Shown: positions 36,063 through 46,850, counted from the stretch's first letter. The stretch is DNA of 64,000 nt from Rhabdophis nuchalis (GCA_039707465.1 CM077644.1:203322462-203386461); one strand, 5' to 3'. The notes: generated by a model not told the origin, from the sequence alone. A program made the numbers and translations.

Positions 36063-36105
36063 AACTAGTCTCAGCTATTCTGGCTATGAATAGCTGAGAC
36101 TAGTT
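36063..36105. repeat. Perfect hairpin, 18-bp arms and 7-nt loop
   Basis: AACTAGTCTCAGCTATTC (36063-36080) and its exact inverse (36088-36105) flank the loop TGGCTAT. Such perfection is unlikely by chance at this spacing. No terminal motif of a known element is seen. Confidence 0.9.
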
Positions 36106-36299
36106 ACAGACTGCATTACTGCTCAACCTGTGGGATTTGGCTGGTGGCTGGTTCTATTTGGATTTTGGATTTATGCCAGCACTGAAAACAAACCAATTGA
36201 AAGCAGGGTATAACTAAAGGGACTGATTACAAAGGGAGAAAGAGCAAGGAAGTGGATTGCTATGATTCCATCAGAATCAAAGAAATAACCAAGAATCAG

Positions 36300-36695
36300 T
36301 TACACTAGGCAGAGTGCAGAGAAGAGCAACAAAAATGATTAGGGGACTGGAGGCGAAAACATATAAAGAACGGTTGCTGGAATTGGGGATATATTTAGTT
36401 TAATGAAAAGGACTCAGGGTGACATGATAGCAGTGTTCCAATATCTCAGGGGCTGCCAAAAGAAGAGGGGCTCAATCTATTCTCCAAAATACCCAAGGGC
36501 AGGACAAGAAACTAATGGAAATTATTCAAGGAGAGAAGCAACCTAGAACTAAGGAGAAATTTCCTGACAATTAGAACAATTGAACAATACAACAACTTAT
36601 CTCCATAAGTTGTGAATGCTCCAACACTGGAAGTTTTTAAGAAGAGATTGGATAACCATTTGTCTGAAATAGTATACCGTTTCCTGCCAAAGCTC
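36300..36695 (+). mobile_element. CR1 LINE fragment, decayed
   Basis: It encodes, with several frameshifts, the same CR1 region as 48055-48390: VQRRATKMIRGLE-like, then GDMIAVFQYLRG-like, then ERSNLELRRNFLT-like. It continues into the CR1 3' part (GTTTTTAAGAAGAGATTGGAT). Its decay compared with the copy at 47842 shows an older insertion. It lacks the terminal short repeats. Confidence 0.75.
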
Positions 36696-37870
36696 TATTA
36701 TTCTGTTTGTGATTTGTGATTCTATTTGAATAGGCTCATGAAGATGATATAGACCAATAATAGGATAAAACTGTTTCACATTAAGAATATTTTATTGTAT
36801 GCTGTTTCTACAATAGCTGGAAGATTCTACTTAAACTAGTAATTTGACTTCAACATTTTCATAACAGTTTCTTAATTCACACATTTTTGGAGTAGTTTCC
36901 AACAACTGCATTTGGAGAATTCCAAACAACCTATACATGTCCATTTTGAGATATGTGAAACAAAAGGAACATTGGGGTATGTTTCATGTATTAGTTTGGA
37001 AATGAAAAATTAGATATACTTTATATTAAATAAGCAGGGCAATTAATAAAAAAGACCTGGTACTTTATAGTAAGTGAATACAGTAAAGAATGACTACAGA
37101 ATCAATAACTAAGTCCTAGGGGAAGCAGCAGGCCAGTTATGCACAATCAAGGTGCTTAGAGAAAAGAAGCTGAAGAAGAGAGCCGAGAGCTGAAGAAGCT
37201 TCCTGGATGAGAAGTGAACATTTTCAAAGAAAAACCAGAAAGTCTAGTTGCCTCTTGAAAAAAGTACCTTTGGGACAACTGTGACCTGGAGGACTGAGAA
37301 TCTCCATAGACATTTAGAAAAAAAAGAAGTTACTTCTTATTCCTACTTCATTTGCTGAGTTACCACCATGGTTGTTTAGGAAACATCTCCTTGGTTTAAT
37401 TCAATATCCCAAGTCCTATTAGATATGAAACCGACCGTCAAATTTACATTATTGGATTATTTTAAATATGAAATGCAAGGGATATTCTTGAAAGATTGAT
37501 AAATAAAACCCAAGAAATAAATAACTGCTTAGCAAGATTATGCAGCAGATGGGGCAATTCAAAGTCAACCAAAATGTTAAAGAGACATGAAACCTTTGAA
37601 GTTCAATGAGCTTTGTTAGCAGCCCAGAAGGAACTAGCAATCACTGAGAGAGAAGCAAGAATGCAGAAGATAGGGGAAAACCAGGTAATCTTTATGTGGA
37701 ATAATTTTTGCAAGGTCACTGTTGGAAAGTTAATATGGATTTTTGAAAAAAAAGATCTCTAAATGCTAGTAAACATTCACTTTTGAGGGTACAATTCTGG
37801 AGCTTTTAAATACACTTCTGAGAGATTTTCTTCTTGGGTACTCCTTGGGGGCATAAAAAGGAAACAGTGT
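36696..37870. other. 1.2-kb stretch without recognised genes
   Basis: AT- and purine-rich, nothing recognised. Confidence 0.4.
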
Positions 37871-37905
37871 CAAGTTGTCATGAGACAGAAAGCAGAGTAA
37901 GCATT
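37871..37905 (+). repeat. 35-bp segment shared with 43461-43495
   Basis: The two segments match at 34 of 35 positions, with 31 consecutive identities (37875-37905 and 43465-43495), and are in the same orientation. The sequences on both sides differ. At the second site the segment abuts a Ty3/gypsy integrase fragment, so it may be a scrap of that element family. Confidence 0.75.
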
Positions 37906-37958
37906 ATTTGCCCTTTCACCTAGCAGTTTGTAAACAGAGATTAAATTAGCAGTCTGTT

Positions 37959-38109
37959 GTCTACACCAGGGGTCTGCAAAGTCGGCTCTTTTAAGACTGG
38001 TGGACTTCAACTCCCAGAATTCCCCAGCCAGCTATGCTGGCTGGGGAACTCTGGGAGTTGAAGTCCACCAGTCTTAAAAGAGCCGACTTTGCAGACCCCT
38101 GGTCTACAC
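37959..38109. mobile_element. Near-perfect palindromic hAT-type MITE with 8-bp TSD
   Basis: The element is 37967-38101 (135 bp). The two arms (CAGGGGTCTGCAAAGTCGGC on the left and its inverse on the right) are near-identical over about 60 bp each, meeting around GCCAGCTATGCTGGC. The flanks are exact GTCTACAC (37959-37966 and 38102-38109). Having arms this similar with an exact duplication indicates a young insertion. A transcript would form one long hairpin. Confidence 0.92.
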
Positions 38110-39017
38110 CTATGAGTGGTGTTTTAAGACATACATTATCTCGAGAAATCTTGTGTGTTTAGGAGGAGATGAAAACATCTTTTGAAACCATTTACAGTAA
38201 AGGAAGCATGTTGTTACTTTATAAAAACAACCTAAGGAAAACAAGACACTTAAAAAAATAATTTGCATCTGTATCCAGAATATGTATATAGGAAGGGGGG
38301 GGGGGAATAAGCTAATTTTGAGGATTACTTTTGGGACAGTAAATATTTACATACTTAGAATTCTAATGGTGTTTTGGGATTCCACCCACGGCACCTATTA
38401 TTCTTGGTAGTGCCTTTATCTTCTTTTGTCATAGTTGCTAGAAGTTTATAAAAATTATAATCCTTATTTAACTTGGCTAATGGCAAAGGGTCTGTGAAAA
38501 TGTGGTCCTCAAATATCTGCAAGTTAGGATATATAGTTATCAACAGAGATGTTTATCTTTAGGTTGGACATAGGAACAAACAGAAATTGGGAGAAATTTA
38601 TAGAGCAAGAAAGCAATGTTAATCATAGAAAGATCAAGGGATGGTACTCCCTGTGTTTTACAAGAATACAAACTGAATGCCTACTAGTGCTACTTCCTTG
38701 TCATAAAGGAAGTGTTTCCATGGTAAAAGGATCAGCCAGTGACATTAATGTTGCCCAGGGGATGACCACTGGGGAGCTACTTTCATATCTTGTTAATGAA
38801 CCCACCAAAACGGTACTCATTTATCTATTTGCGGTCACCCCTTTCAAACTTTTTGGGAAGAAGGAGCTGGAGTGTGACAGGAGCTCATCCCATTCCATGG
38901 CAGTAACAGGTCTCCAACTCAAATTGGATTGCTGCTTGGATTGGATTGGATTGGATTGCTTCCTGCTGATTATCAATCCAGTATTCCAAGCTCGTGACCA
39001 CCATGTTCCAACTAAAT
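38110..39017. other. 0.9-kb stretch with small simple repeats and a possible SINE scrap
   Basis: A G run (about 38293-38305), a possible decayed Sauria-type SINE piece on the minus strand (about 38810-38910, CAGGAGCTCATCCCATTC-like) and about five GGATT units (38936-38960) are present. The frame at 38549-39217 spans these and the following L2 end. It is not a gene. Confidence 0.4.
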
Positions 39018-39450
39018 GTCTGACAGATGGTTATCATACCTCCCTTCGACCTGTCCGCTCCCACAGAGTGGGCCTCCTCAGGGTGCCGTCAGCCGGTCAA
39101 TGCCGGCTGGCGACTCCCAGGGAAGAGCCTTCTCTGTGGCGGGTCCGGCACTCTGGAACGACCTGCCTCCCGATATCCGCACCATCACGAACCTACGCCT
39201 CTTCCGTCGGATGTTAAAAGCGCATTTCTTTCATCTAGCCGGCCTGACATAGACTAAGGGTATAATTTTAAATTTTGATATTTATTGGTTTTAATTTTTA
39301 TATTATCTAAATTTTAGCACAGATTTAATAATTTAATTGTCTTTTATATTTTGTATGTATTGATGGGTTTTTATCTTTCTGTGCACTGCCCTGAGTCCCT
39401 TTTAGGTGAAAATAGGGCGGTATATAAATCGAATAAAATGAAATGAAAAA
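39018..39450 (+). mobile_element. L2-clade LINE 3' fragment with AAATG-type tail
   Basis: Two overlapping frames encode the family end (SLRPVRSHRVGLLRVPSAGQ, then GRAFSVAGPALWNDLPPDIR and HLAGL), separated by a 1-nt indel near 39120. The untranslated end has GCCCTGAGTCC near 39390 and a tail of AAATG-like units (39434-39458). It is strongly 5'-truncated. Confidence 0.83.
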
Positions 39451-39537
39451 TGAAAAAATCTAGTCTTTGTTTAAACATATTCAAAAAGGGAGATATTATT
39501 TAACTTCCTGGGCAATTCATTCTATTGCCATCATTAA

Positions 39538-39539
39538 TT

Positions 39540-39619
<80 letters not shown>

Positions 39620-39620
39620 T
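39538..39620. repeat. (TTTC)n, about 20 units
   Basis: A nearly pure tetranucleotide array of TTTC. The Phe/Leu/Ser-rich frame across it is an artefact. Confidence 0.95.
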
Positions 39621-39779
39621 GGACTTGGGCAACTTTTTCTAACCTTAAATTAGAATCTACCTTCCTCCGATTTAACTCATTATTCCACATTTTACACTAT
39701 GCAGTGACAGAAAATGAGCTTTGAATGTTCAGGTCAAGGTATTCACTTTTGGGTATTTGAATAGTTATTATTTTCCCTC

Positions 39780-40620
39780 ATTGATCCTGGTTTCTTGGTT
39801 TCTTCAACTTCTTTTCACAGAACTTAGTTCTGTGATCATTCTCACTATACTTTTCTTAATTTGTTCAGGCTCTTTCTAATTTTTCTGCCCAATTTTCTTT
39901 CATAGCAGTTTTCATCAGTATTTCCTCTACTACTTCATCCATGTTGTTAATGAAAACATTGAAAATTACAATGGTCAACACTGAATTTTATGACATCCCA
40001 TTCAATACATTCTTTCAGTTTGATAAGGAACTCCTAGCGAGCCTTTTTTAGTACAACTTTGAACTTGCTATTTATCTACTTCACTGTCACACCTCCATCT
40101 TATGTTTAACTAGTTTGGTAAGTCATGACCTTTGCTGAAATCAAGATATATGACATTTACACAATTTTCACAATCTTGCAAGGAAATTATCCAGTCATGC
40201 AAATGTGATAAGTTTAGTTTAGCAAGACAACTTCCTGTTCATTTTTGTTAATAATCACATTGTTTCATAGTGCTTTCCAGATATGGTTATTCAACCTTTT
40301 ACAGGTATTAAATATTAGACTGAAATGTCAATAGCAATTTCTTTTTCCATCTTTCTGAAGATAGTGATAGTTTTTAACCTCCTTGATTTTATCTTCTCCA
40401 TGACTGATCAAGGTAAATGCATAAATGTTTGGCCAAACTATCAGAAGATTCATTTTTCAGATCACTCTGTCTATTTCCAAACAACCAGATTCAAAGTAAA
40501 TAGGTATTCCTTGATTATGTTTCAATCTGAAGCTTGTCCCTGCTACTCACAATTGCCTAGCGAAGCACATTTACCACTGTTCAGAGGCTAAACTTTTTGG
40601 AACATATCTTACAAATTCTT
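39780..40620 (-). mobile_element. Old CR1 LINE relic
   Basis: On the minus strand the order of blocks follows the CR1 reverse transcriptase. Plus-strand images are TTAATGAAAACATTGAAAAT (near 39948) and TTTGCTGAAATCAAGATATA (near 40131), which correspond to the CR1 regions that surround the catalytic core. There are many stops. It is diverged enough that the edges are approximate. Confidence 0.55.
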
Positions 40621-41814
40621 CTTCTTGTTCTTAGCATCCTTGTTCTACCACACCTATTTCTTTGGTTTTCCTGATCCCATACTTACAAACATAAGTGCAC
40701 ATATGTACTCTTCCTTCATGACCTGTCCATACCTCATATATGTATTTTTTCTTGCTGAAATTGCATTTCAGATAAACTCTGAAGTTTTTGTGCAGGCACA
40801 TTTGCTGCTTTTGTTCGCCTTCATTTTTTCTTCTTCATTGGAACTCTTTGTAGTTATGCTTTCAGTATCTTATTTTTAAGGAACACACACCTATGTTATG
40901 GTCCATTTTTCCTACCTTCTTTTGTACTGGATCCTATTTAACACTGCTATGAGCTCATTAAATTCCACATTTTTGAAGTACACAACAATTAGTTTTTCTT
41001 TACATTCTAGAATGATAGCATTACACTATATGTTGTATCTCACCCAGGGCTCCTACAATGTGTCCATTTCCTTGCCTAAGTCTTCTATGGAAAACATTTC
41101 AATTTAAAATGTGTCCATTTATTGATAGCACTGCTTGGGAATTATTAAAACAAACTTAGGGCTACAAGATCAGGTTTGCATAAATTTGAATGACCTCTAA
41201 ATGCAGTAAAGATAAAGGCAATTGCTGCCATCAAATGGTCATCCAGATGTTTGCAATCTAAATCAGATAAATCTAACAAACTACTAGTCTCGTGGAACAG
41301 GTAATAACAGAAATAAGTTTGATTTGTTTTTGAATTGATCTCTAAAGTTGATGGACATAAACACCTTTTCACATTTAAATGTTTTATTATTCTATGTTCT
41401 TTCTCACTGTTTAATTATTCATTTATAAAAATGAGAGAAAGAGAATGGAAATGAGAAGGGGTGTGTGAAATATTCCTTGATTGAAAAAAAAATCCTATTC
41501 TTTTCAAAAAAGAGAAATATATTTCTTGACTATTATAGCTAATGATCAAAATGCAGCACTGTGAAGAGAACTGTGGGAGCCAATATATTATGATAAAAGG
41601 TATTGACGGAACTCAGTAAAACCTTATATATTGCATAATTACCAGATTCCACAAAAAATAAAAAAGGTATTGTAACATATTGGGAGCTATTCTTTCATCA
41701 TCTAAACACTCAGACTCACTATATTTTCTCCTATAGTTTTGGTTTTATTTAATTTTCTTTATGGTCAACTGTACATTTATGTTAAAGCCTGTCTCAAAAG
41801 CACAATTTATAACA
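40621..41814. other. 1.2-kb stretch without recognised genes
   Basis: AT-rich; the first part may be further decayed CR1. The hydrophobic frames at 40625-41107 have no domain. Confidence 0.4.
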
Positions 41815-42032
41815 CATAAGGACAGGCATGAAATGCTCTAATCTTCATTTCCGGGACTGGGAGCATGCATTTGTACTTGCTTCACTCGCGCACAGCGCTT
41901 CTGTGCATGTGAGAAACCCTCTGCACATATGCAGAGCATCCATGATGACGTCTGGGTGGAGCCTCCTGTCACTGCCACTACCGGTTCACCCGAACTGGGG
42001 CCAACCGGCAGAACAGCACCTCTGCATAATGG
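41815..42032. mobile_element. hAT-type MITE, CAGTGGTGG family, copy 2
   Basis: The element is 41823-42024 (202 bp). Its left end CAGGCATGAAATGC is decayed; its right end CAGCACCTCTG inverts to CAGAGGTGCTG. The flanks CATAAGGA and CATAATGG match at 6 of 8 positions. The interior contains the paired ACCGGTTCACCCGAACTGG block typical of this family. Confidence 0.65.
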
Positions 42033-42055
42033 GTTTCATAAGGTACAAAAGTTAG

Positions 42056-42185
42056 CTCTAGAACAGAGGTTCCCAAACTTGGCCACTTGAACATTTGTGG
42101 ACTTCAACTCTGTTTGCTGGAGAATTCTGGGAGTTGAAGTCCACAAGTCTTCAAGTGGCCAAGTTTGGGAACCTCTGCTCTAGAG
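42056..42185. mobile_element. hAT-type MITE with long inverted arms, CAGAGGTTCCC type
   Basis: The element is 42064-42177 (114 bp). It begins CAGAGGTTCCCAAACTTGGC and ends with the exact inverse. The flanks are CTCTAGAA and CTCTAGAG (7/8). The middle shares TGGACTTCAACTC with the palindromic element at 37967, so the two are relatives. It lies 39 bp from the previous element. Confidence 0.88.
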
Positions 42186-42557
42186 TGTGCCCAATTTGTA
42201 CTCGAAAGTCCTTTCTGCAAAACCTGTAAGTTCCCCTTACTTATAAGTTAGAAAGAAATTTGAAGAAACTCACCAACATATTTAAACGTATGTGTGTTAA
42301 TTTAAATGTGAATGCCACAAAGTTACTGCTTTATTTGTTGCCTCCATTACAGAACCTTTTGGCAGCCTTGAACATCATACTGAGTTCAATTGCGCAAGGT
42401 TCTCTATAAAAACTAAAAAGATTACAGTCTTTTTCTCTTAATTCTTGGAAAGGGCCAGACAGGAAACAAAGGCAAATGGAAATTAAAACAAAATCACTCT
42501 GTTTGCATTTATTACTTAGACCTCTGGCCTGCTGTGCTCCCAGCAAATATATTAGAA
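42186..42557. other. Short unannotated span
   Basis: Nothing recognised. Confidence 0.4.
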
Positions 42558-42738
42558 GGATCATAGCTCAAAGGTTGAACACCGAAGGTCCAGGTTCAAT
42601 CCCTTGCACCTTGAGTTAAAACAGGATCAGGTGTCAACACTGATGAAAAATATCTCTGCTTAAGATCTTGGAGGACCATTTCTGAATCCTATAGGGAATG
42701 GTCTTGCTGTGTACAGCAAGCAATACAAGTATTTAACA
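42558..42738 (+). mobile_element. tRNA-derived squamate SINE (decayed)
   Basis: The head ATCATAGCTCAAAGGTTGA (box A) and GGTCCAGGTTCAATCCC (box B) is followed by AAACAGGATCAGGTG and AATATCTCTGCTTAAGATCT. This is the order of a known squamate SINE family with tRNA-like head, GGATCAGGT spacer and CCTCTGCCTGAG body. It is diverged and has no clear target duplication. It is not a tRNA gene. Confidence 0.7.
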
Positions 42739-43031
42739 ACCAGTTTTAAAACCATGAAGAATGTGTCACAGTAGTTCACCAATAACTGCAATTTCTACAT
42801 AGGATTGAAACTGTCCTGAAAACAACATCATCCTTTACATCCATTAATAATTCTGAGTCCTGGAAGACCGCCAATATGTGCATGTATATGTGCTTCTTTA
42901 AGGAAAGTGCAGTTTCTCCTCACTCCCATAATAAATTGTTTGCCTTAGCACTTTCCTATACCACTTTAATCTGATCTGATTTAAAATTCAAATTGTCCAC
43001 ATCTACTCTAAAATTACCTCAAATTACAAGT

Positions 43032-43213
43032 AAGCATAGTATATGTGGCCACAATTGAGACTGGTTAAATGAGACAGTTGTTAGCTGAGTTTTGCCCCAC
43101 TTTGCAACATTTCTTGCCATAGGTTTAAGTGAATCACTGCAGTTGATAAGTTAGTAATGTGGTTGTTAAGTGAATCTGGCTCCCCCATTGACTTTGCTTC
43201 TCAGAAGGTCACT
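43032..43213. mobile_element. CAGGTAGTC-family MITE, internal fragment (copy 2)
   Basis: It contains the family's blocks ACAATTGAGAC, GTTTTGCCCCACTTTGC, AAGTGAATCACTGCAGTTG and GGTTGTTAAGTGAATCTGGC in order, but both terminal repeats are missing. It corresponds to the left half of the copy at 1948-2304. Confidence 0.7.
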
Positions 43214-43460
43214 GTCAAGCCTGAAGCTGATTTGGCTGCGGCCATTTTCTTTGCTGTGGTGTGTGTGTGTTTCCTCTTGGGGTTTCTCTCCACATGGCTT
43301 CAGGTTGACACAGCTTGGAGCTGAAGGGGAGGGTAGAAGTAAATGTGGTTTTGTAGTCAAAACAACATAGCTTTCTAATGTGTCAGGGACATTCCAATGG
43401 CTGGCTGGACAGAGGAGAAGGAGAGACATAACCAGGCAACCAGCTAGTATCCAGATGGGA

Positions 43461-43495
43461 CAAATTGTCATGAGACAGAAAGCAGAGTAAGCATT
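43461..43495 (+). repeat. 35-bp segment shared with 37871-37905
   Basis: See the entry at 37871. Here the segment is adjacent to the gypsy integrase fragment that starts at about 43497. Confidence 0.75.
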
Positions 43496-43496
43496 G

Positions 43497-43638
43497 GATT
43501 ATTGTATGTCACCTCAGCCAAAGGCAATAGGTCTGCCCAATTAGATTGCTGGTAGTTGACATAGCACCTTAAATATTGTTCTATCATCACGTTAGCCTGT
43601 TCCGACGCCCCATTGGTACTTGGATGACAATGAGATGG
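43497..43638 (-). pseudogene. Ty3/gypsy integrase fragment
   Basis: A 47-codon minus-strand frame encodes the end of the integrase core: HPSTNGASEQAN corresponds to the family's HPQTDGQTERVN, with the catalytic Glu kept, followed by IEQYLRCYVNYQQSNWADLL and PLAEVTYNN. In LTR retrotransposons this enzyme inserts the cDNA. Only this piece remains: there is no chromodomain, RNase H or LTR nearby, and the sequence on either side is unrelated. The frame is open but short, so age cannot be judged from it. Confidence 0.8.
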
Positions 43639-44764
43639 AGAGAAAGGGAGAGGAAGCAGGAGAGTCAGAGGGGAGTGTCATTGGGAGGAAACTTAGGAGG
43701 AAACTTGGCACCAGGTAAACCAGTACTGTCAATATTTATCACTGCACATAGCAAAAAGCATAAAAGCCTCCACTGCTTTGTTTTTCTGTCGGTTGCCACT
43801 TCTTGCAAAACAATACACTTCAGTTCAAAAAGTAGCCCATTATACCATGACACTAAGATTTCATGATTTTGCATTAGGCATAAAATTTGGAGCACATGGA
43901 GCCCAGTTTGATTCCTTATTCAATAAAACGAGCCTGCCAAAATCACAGTCCACCTATTGGGGACAACCATCTGTCTAATTGCCCTATTTTAAAAATCATG
44001 GCTCTAAAAAAGGCTGCCAGGAAGAGATGGTTTATAGAGCACTTACTGGGCAACTGCATATAACGAGTGTGCTCTGTGACCTTTGAGACAGAGGCTTCAC
44101 AAACCTGCTCTAGCTCGTCTTCCTTTTGGTTTTTAAAGGGAGACATTGTCCACTCCTTTCCAGCTGGTATGCAATTGGGTCAACTTCCAATGACAGTTTG
44201 GAGTGCATTAATATAATACATTAATGAGCCTAGTTAATTTCATGTTTGATTAACTCTCAGATTAAGCTGTAAGAGATTTTTTTAAGGAATCATAAGAAAC
44301 CTACTCTTAATAGATATTAACACCTATCAGTATTTCAAGGACAGAAGAAATGGATGGCCAGCATACTTTTGAAAAGGGATGAAAAAGACAATTGATACAT
44401 ATATAGATAGTAACTATAGATTTTTTTTTTTTAAAAAGAGAGAATTCATTTGCAGGAAGTTTTAAGCAAAGGCTTAGCAGGCATCTGCCAATTGTATCCA
44501 ATGTACCCCACATGGAACAAGAGTTAGATTTGATGATTTGGGGATCATTTTCCTCCCTATTAAATTCGATAGTTCTATGAGAGGATATTTGTGATATTAT
44601 GTTACATAAATATGTAACGATTCCATTCTATTTACAGTGAGTAAGGTAACAGACTATACATTTGCAAAAAATCTTCATTGAAATCATTGGCATAGGCAGG
44701 ATCTACTGCTTTTGTTAGAGTGTGACATTATGCTGTAAGATTTGTTCCCTTCCAAATGTTTATG
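43639..44764. other. 1.1-kb stretch without recognised genes
   Basis: Includes a minus-strand frame of 67 codons (43943-44146) without domain. The part at 44170-44290 is homeobox-site-like (repeated TTAAT/ATTAA) but unproven. Confidence 0.4.
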
Positions 44765-45802
44765 ATGGTTCTCCTCCTACCTCTCCGGTCGATCGCAATT
44801 TGTGTTGGCAGGAGGGCAGAGGTCGACCTCGAGACCCTTCACTTGTGGGGTGCCTAAGGGGTCGGTCATCTCGCCTCTCCTGTTCAACACATATATGAAG
44901 CCGCTGGGCGAGATCATCCGTGGTTTCGGGGTAGAGTACCACCTCTACGCTGATGATACGCAGCTGTATATATCTACCCCAAACCACCCCAACGATGCCG
45001 TAGAGGTGATGTGCCAGTGCCTGGAAGCCATGCGGGCCTGGATGGGAAGGAACAGACTCAGACTCAACCCGTCCAAGACCGAGTGGCTGTGGCTTCCGGC
45101 ATCCCGGTACAACCAGTTGACTCCATCACTCCATCACTGGCCATAGGGGATGAACATCTAACCCCTGTGGATGGGGCACGCAACTTGGGCATTCTCCTTG
45201 ATGCACGGCTGTCCATGGAAGATCAAGTGACGGCCGTAGCCAGGAGGGGTTTTTACCAGGTTCGCCTGGTCCGCCAGTTGCGTCCCCTATTGGACCGGGA
45301 TGCCCTTTGCACAGTCACTCATGCTCTCGTGACATCCCGACTGGACTACTGCAATGCTCTCTACATGGGGCTCCCCTTGAGGTGCACCCGAAGACTTCAG
45401 CTTGTCCAGAATGCAGCCGCGCAGGCAGTTATGGGAACCTCTAGGTTTTCCCATGTAACACCGCTCCTGCGCGAGCTGCATTGGCTGCCTGTCGTCTTTC
45501 GGGTGCGCTTCAAGGTGTTGGTTATCATCTTCAAAGCGCTCCATGGCACGGGACCTAGATATCTGCGGGATCGCATTCTGCCCCATACATCCCTGCGGCC
45601 AGTTCGCTCCCACAGAGAGGGACTTCCCCGGGTGCCGTCCACTAGGTTATGCCAGCGGGCGATGCCCAGGGGAAGGGCCTTCTCTGTGGCGGGCCCAGCC
45701 CTCTGGAACGACCTTCCTTCCGAAATCAGAACAACCACGGACCTCCGCTCCTTCCGTCAAAAATTAAAAACCCGCTTCTTCTGCTTGGCCGGCCTGAGGT
45801 AA
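44765..45802 (+). pseudogene. L2-clade reverse transcriptase and C-terminal domain, one frameshift
   Basis: The first frame (44766-45146) encodes WFSSYLSGRSQF, GVPKGSVISPLLFN and the catalytic YADDTQLY (YADD codons at 44946-44957), then NRLRLNPSKTEWLW. The second frame (from about 45100 to 45802) continues with LTPVDGARNLGILLD, VTSRLDYCNALYMGLP, RRLQLVQNAAA, LHWLPVVFRVRFKVLV and GRAFSVAGPALWNDLP. A single indel near 45090-45115 breaks the join. In the intact family this enzyme copies the element RNA at the target nick. The upstream endonuclease domain is absent through 5' truncation. Confidence 0.87.
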
Positions 45803-45985
45803 TTAAACTGTTTTTAGGGTTTTTAGGGGCTTAGTTTTAGTTTTTATATGGGATTTTAGCACAGGGTTAGTTTAATTGCATTTTAACGTTGTATTTTGTT
45901 TGGTTTTTATTAGTATTTTTAATTCCCTGTGCCCCACCTCAAGTCCCCTCGGGGAGAGAGAGCGGGTTATAAATTAAAAATTATT
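44765..45985 (+). mobile_element. Best-preserved L2-clade LINE copy (5'-truncated)
   Basis: It runs from within the reverse transcriptase fingers/palm to the 3' end, about 1.2 kb. The untranslated end has the GCCCCACCTCAAGTCCCCTC variant of the family block, then a (ATT)n tail. It is the only copy here with the catalytic box. It lies head-to-head with the reversed 3' end at 46777-46850, across a block of nested repeats. No target duplication is readable because of the flanking microsatellites. Confidence 0.88.
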
Positions 45986-46056
45986 ATTATTATTACTATT
46001 ACTATTACTATTACTATTACTATTACTATTACTATTACTATTACTATTACTATTAC

Positions 46057-46107
<51 letters not shown>

Positions 46108-46117
46108 GATGATGATA
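45980..46117. repeat. (ATT)n / (ATTACT)n array
   Basis: ATT units, then about a dozen ATTACT hexamers, then ATT units again and a short GAT run. It is continuous with the L2 tail, so it probably expanded from it. Poly-Ile, poly-Asn and Thr/Ile frames over it are artefacts. Confidence 0.95.
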
Positions 46118-46482
46118 GCAACAGCAATAGTACTTACACTTATATACCATTTCATAGTGTTTTATAGCACTGTGTAAGCAGTTTTCTGAGTCAGCTTGGG
46201 CCACTGTGGCTCACATGGTAAGACTCTGGACCTGCACACTGCTGAGGTCGGCAGCTCAGCAGTTCGATTCCAGTGGGTGAATAAACTGTAGAAGGACAAG
46301 AAAGGATCCTCCCTCAATTGCCTAGTGGCATCCAGGCATCCCATTGGTAAAGATAGCGCTGGCCAAAAAAATTCCTTTCACAGAGGCAGCAAGCTACCTC
46401 AGTGATTTCTGGCTAACACGTGCCATACATTATAAATAAATCTGAGTCAGAGTAATGTCACCAACAATCTGGGTTCTCATTT
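46118..46482 (+). mobile_element. Older squamate repeat split by the SINE at 46195-46440
   Basis: The left part (46118-46194, ATAGTACTTACACTTATATA) and right part (46441-46482, CACCAACAATCTGGGTTCTC) are consecutive parts of a known squamate repeat. They are separated by the SINE. The class is not clear to me. Confidence 0.55.
46185..46450 (+). mobile_element. tRNA-derived SINE with 10-bp TSD
   Basis: The insert is 46195-46440 (246 bp) between exact copies of TCTGAGTCAG (46185-46194 and 46441-46450). The head ACTGTGGCTCACATGGTAAG (box A) and CAGCAGTTCGATTCCAG (box B) shows a polymerase III promoter. The tail ends in ATTATAAATAAA. The target duplication and its position inside an older repeat define the insertion order. 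It is not a tRNA gene. Confidence 0.85.
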
Positions 46483-46776
<294 letters not shown>

Positions 46777-46850
46777 TATAAACCGCTCTCCCTCCCCGAA
46801 GGGACCCGAGGCGGTGCACAGGGAATTTAAAAATGCATATATAAAACCAC
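46777..46850 (-). mobile_element. L2-clade LINE extreme 3' end
   Basis: The plus-strand image ATAAACCGCTCTCCCTCCCC and GACCCGAGGCGGTGCACAGG is the family's untranslated terminus on the minus strand. Its tail leads into the array at 46483-46776. Only about 70 bp of the element is present. Confidence 0.8.

Larger units (their letters stand above)
34764..36299. other. 1.5-kb stretch with a MITE scrap and a hairpin
   Basis: Apart from the partial palindromic MITE at 35025-35075 and the hairpin at 36063-36105, I see no gene or element. Confidence 0.45.

Noticed and set aside
38549..39217. 222-codon frame
   Set aside because: A chance join of unique DNA, a possible SINE scrap, GGATT units and an L2 end.
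42558..42640. tRNA gene
   Set aside because: Boxes A and B are present, but the body that follows is a SINE and the tRNA fold is not kept. The same applies to 46195, 53248, 34763 and 54830.
43943..44146. 67-codon minus-strand frame
   Set aside because: No domain, no splice signals of note and no recognised relatives.
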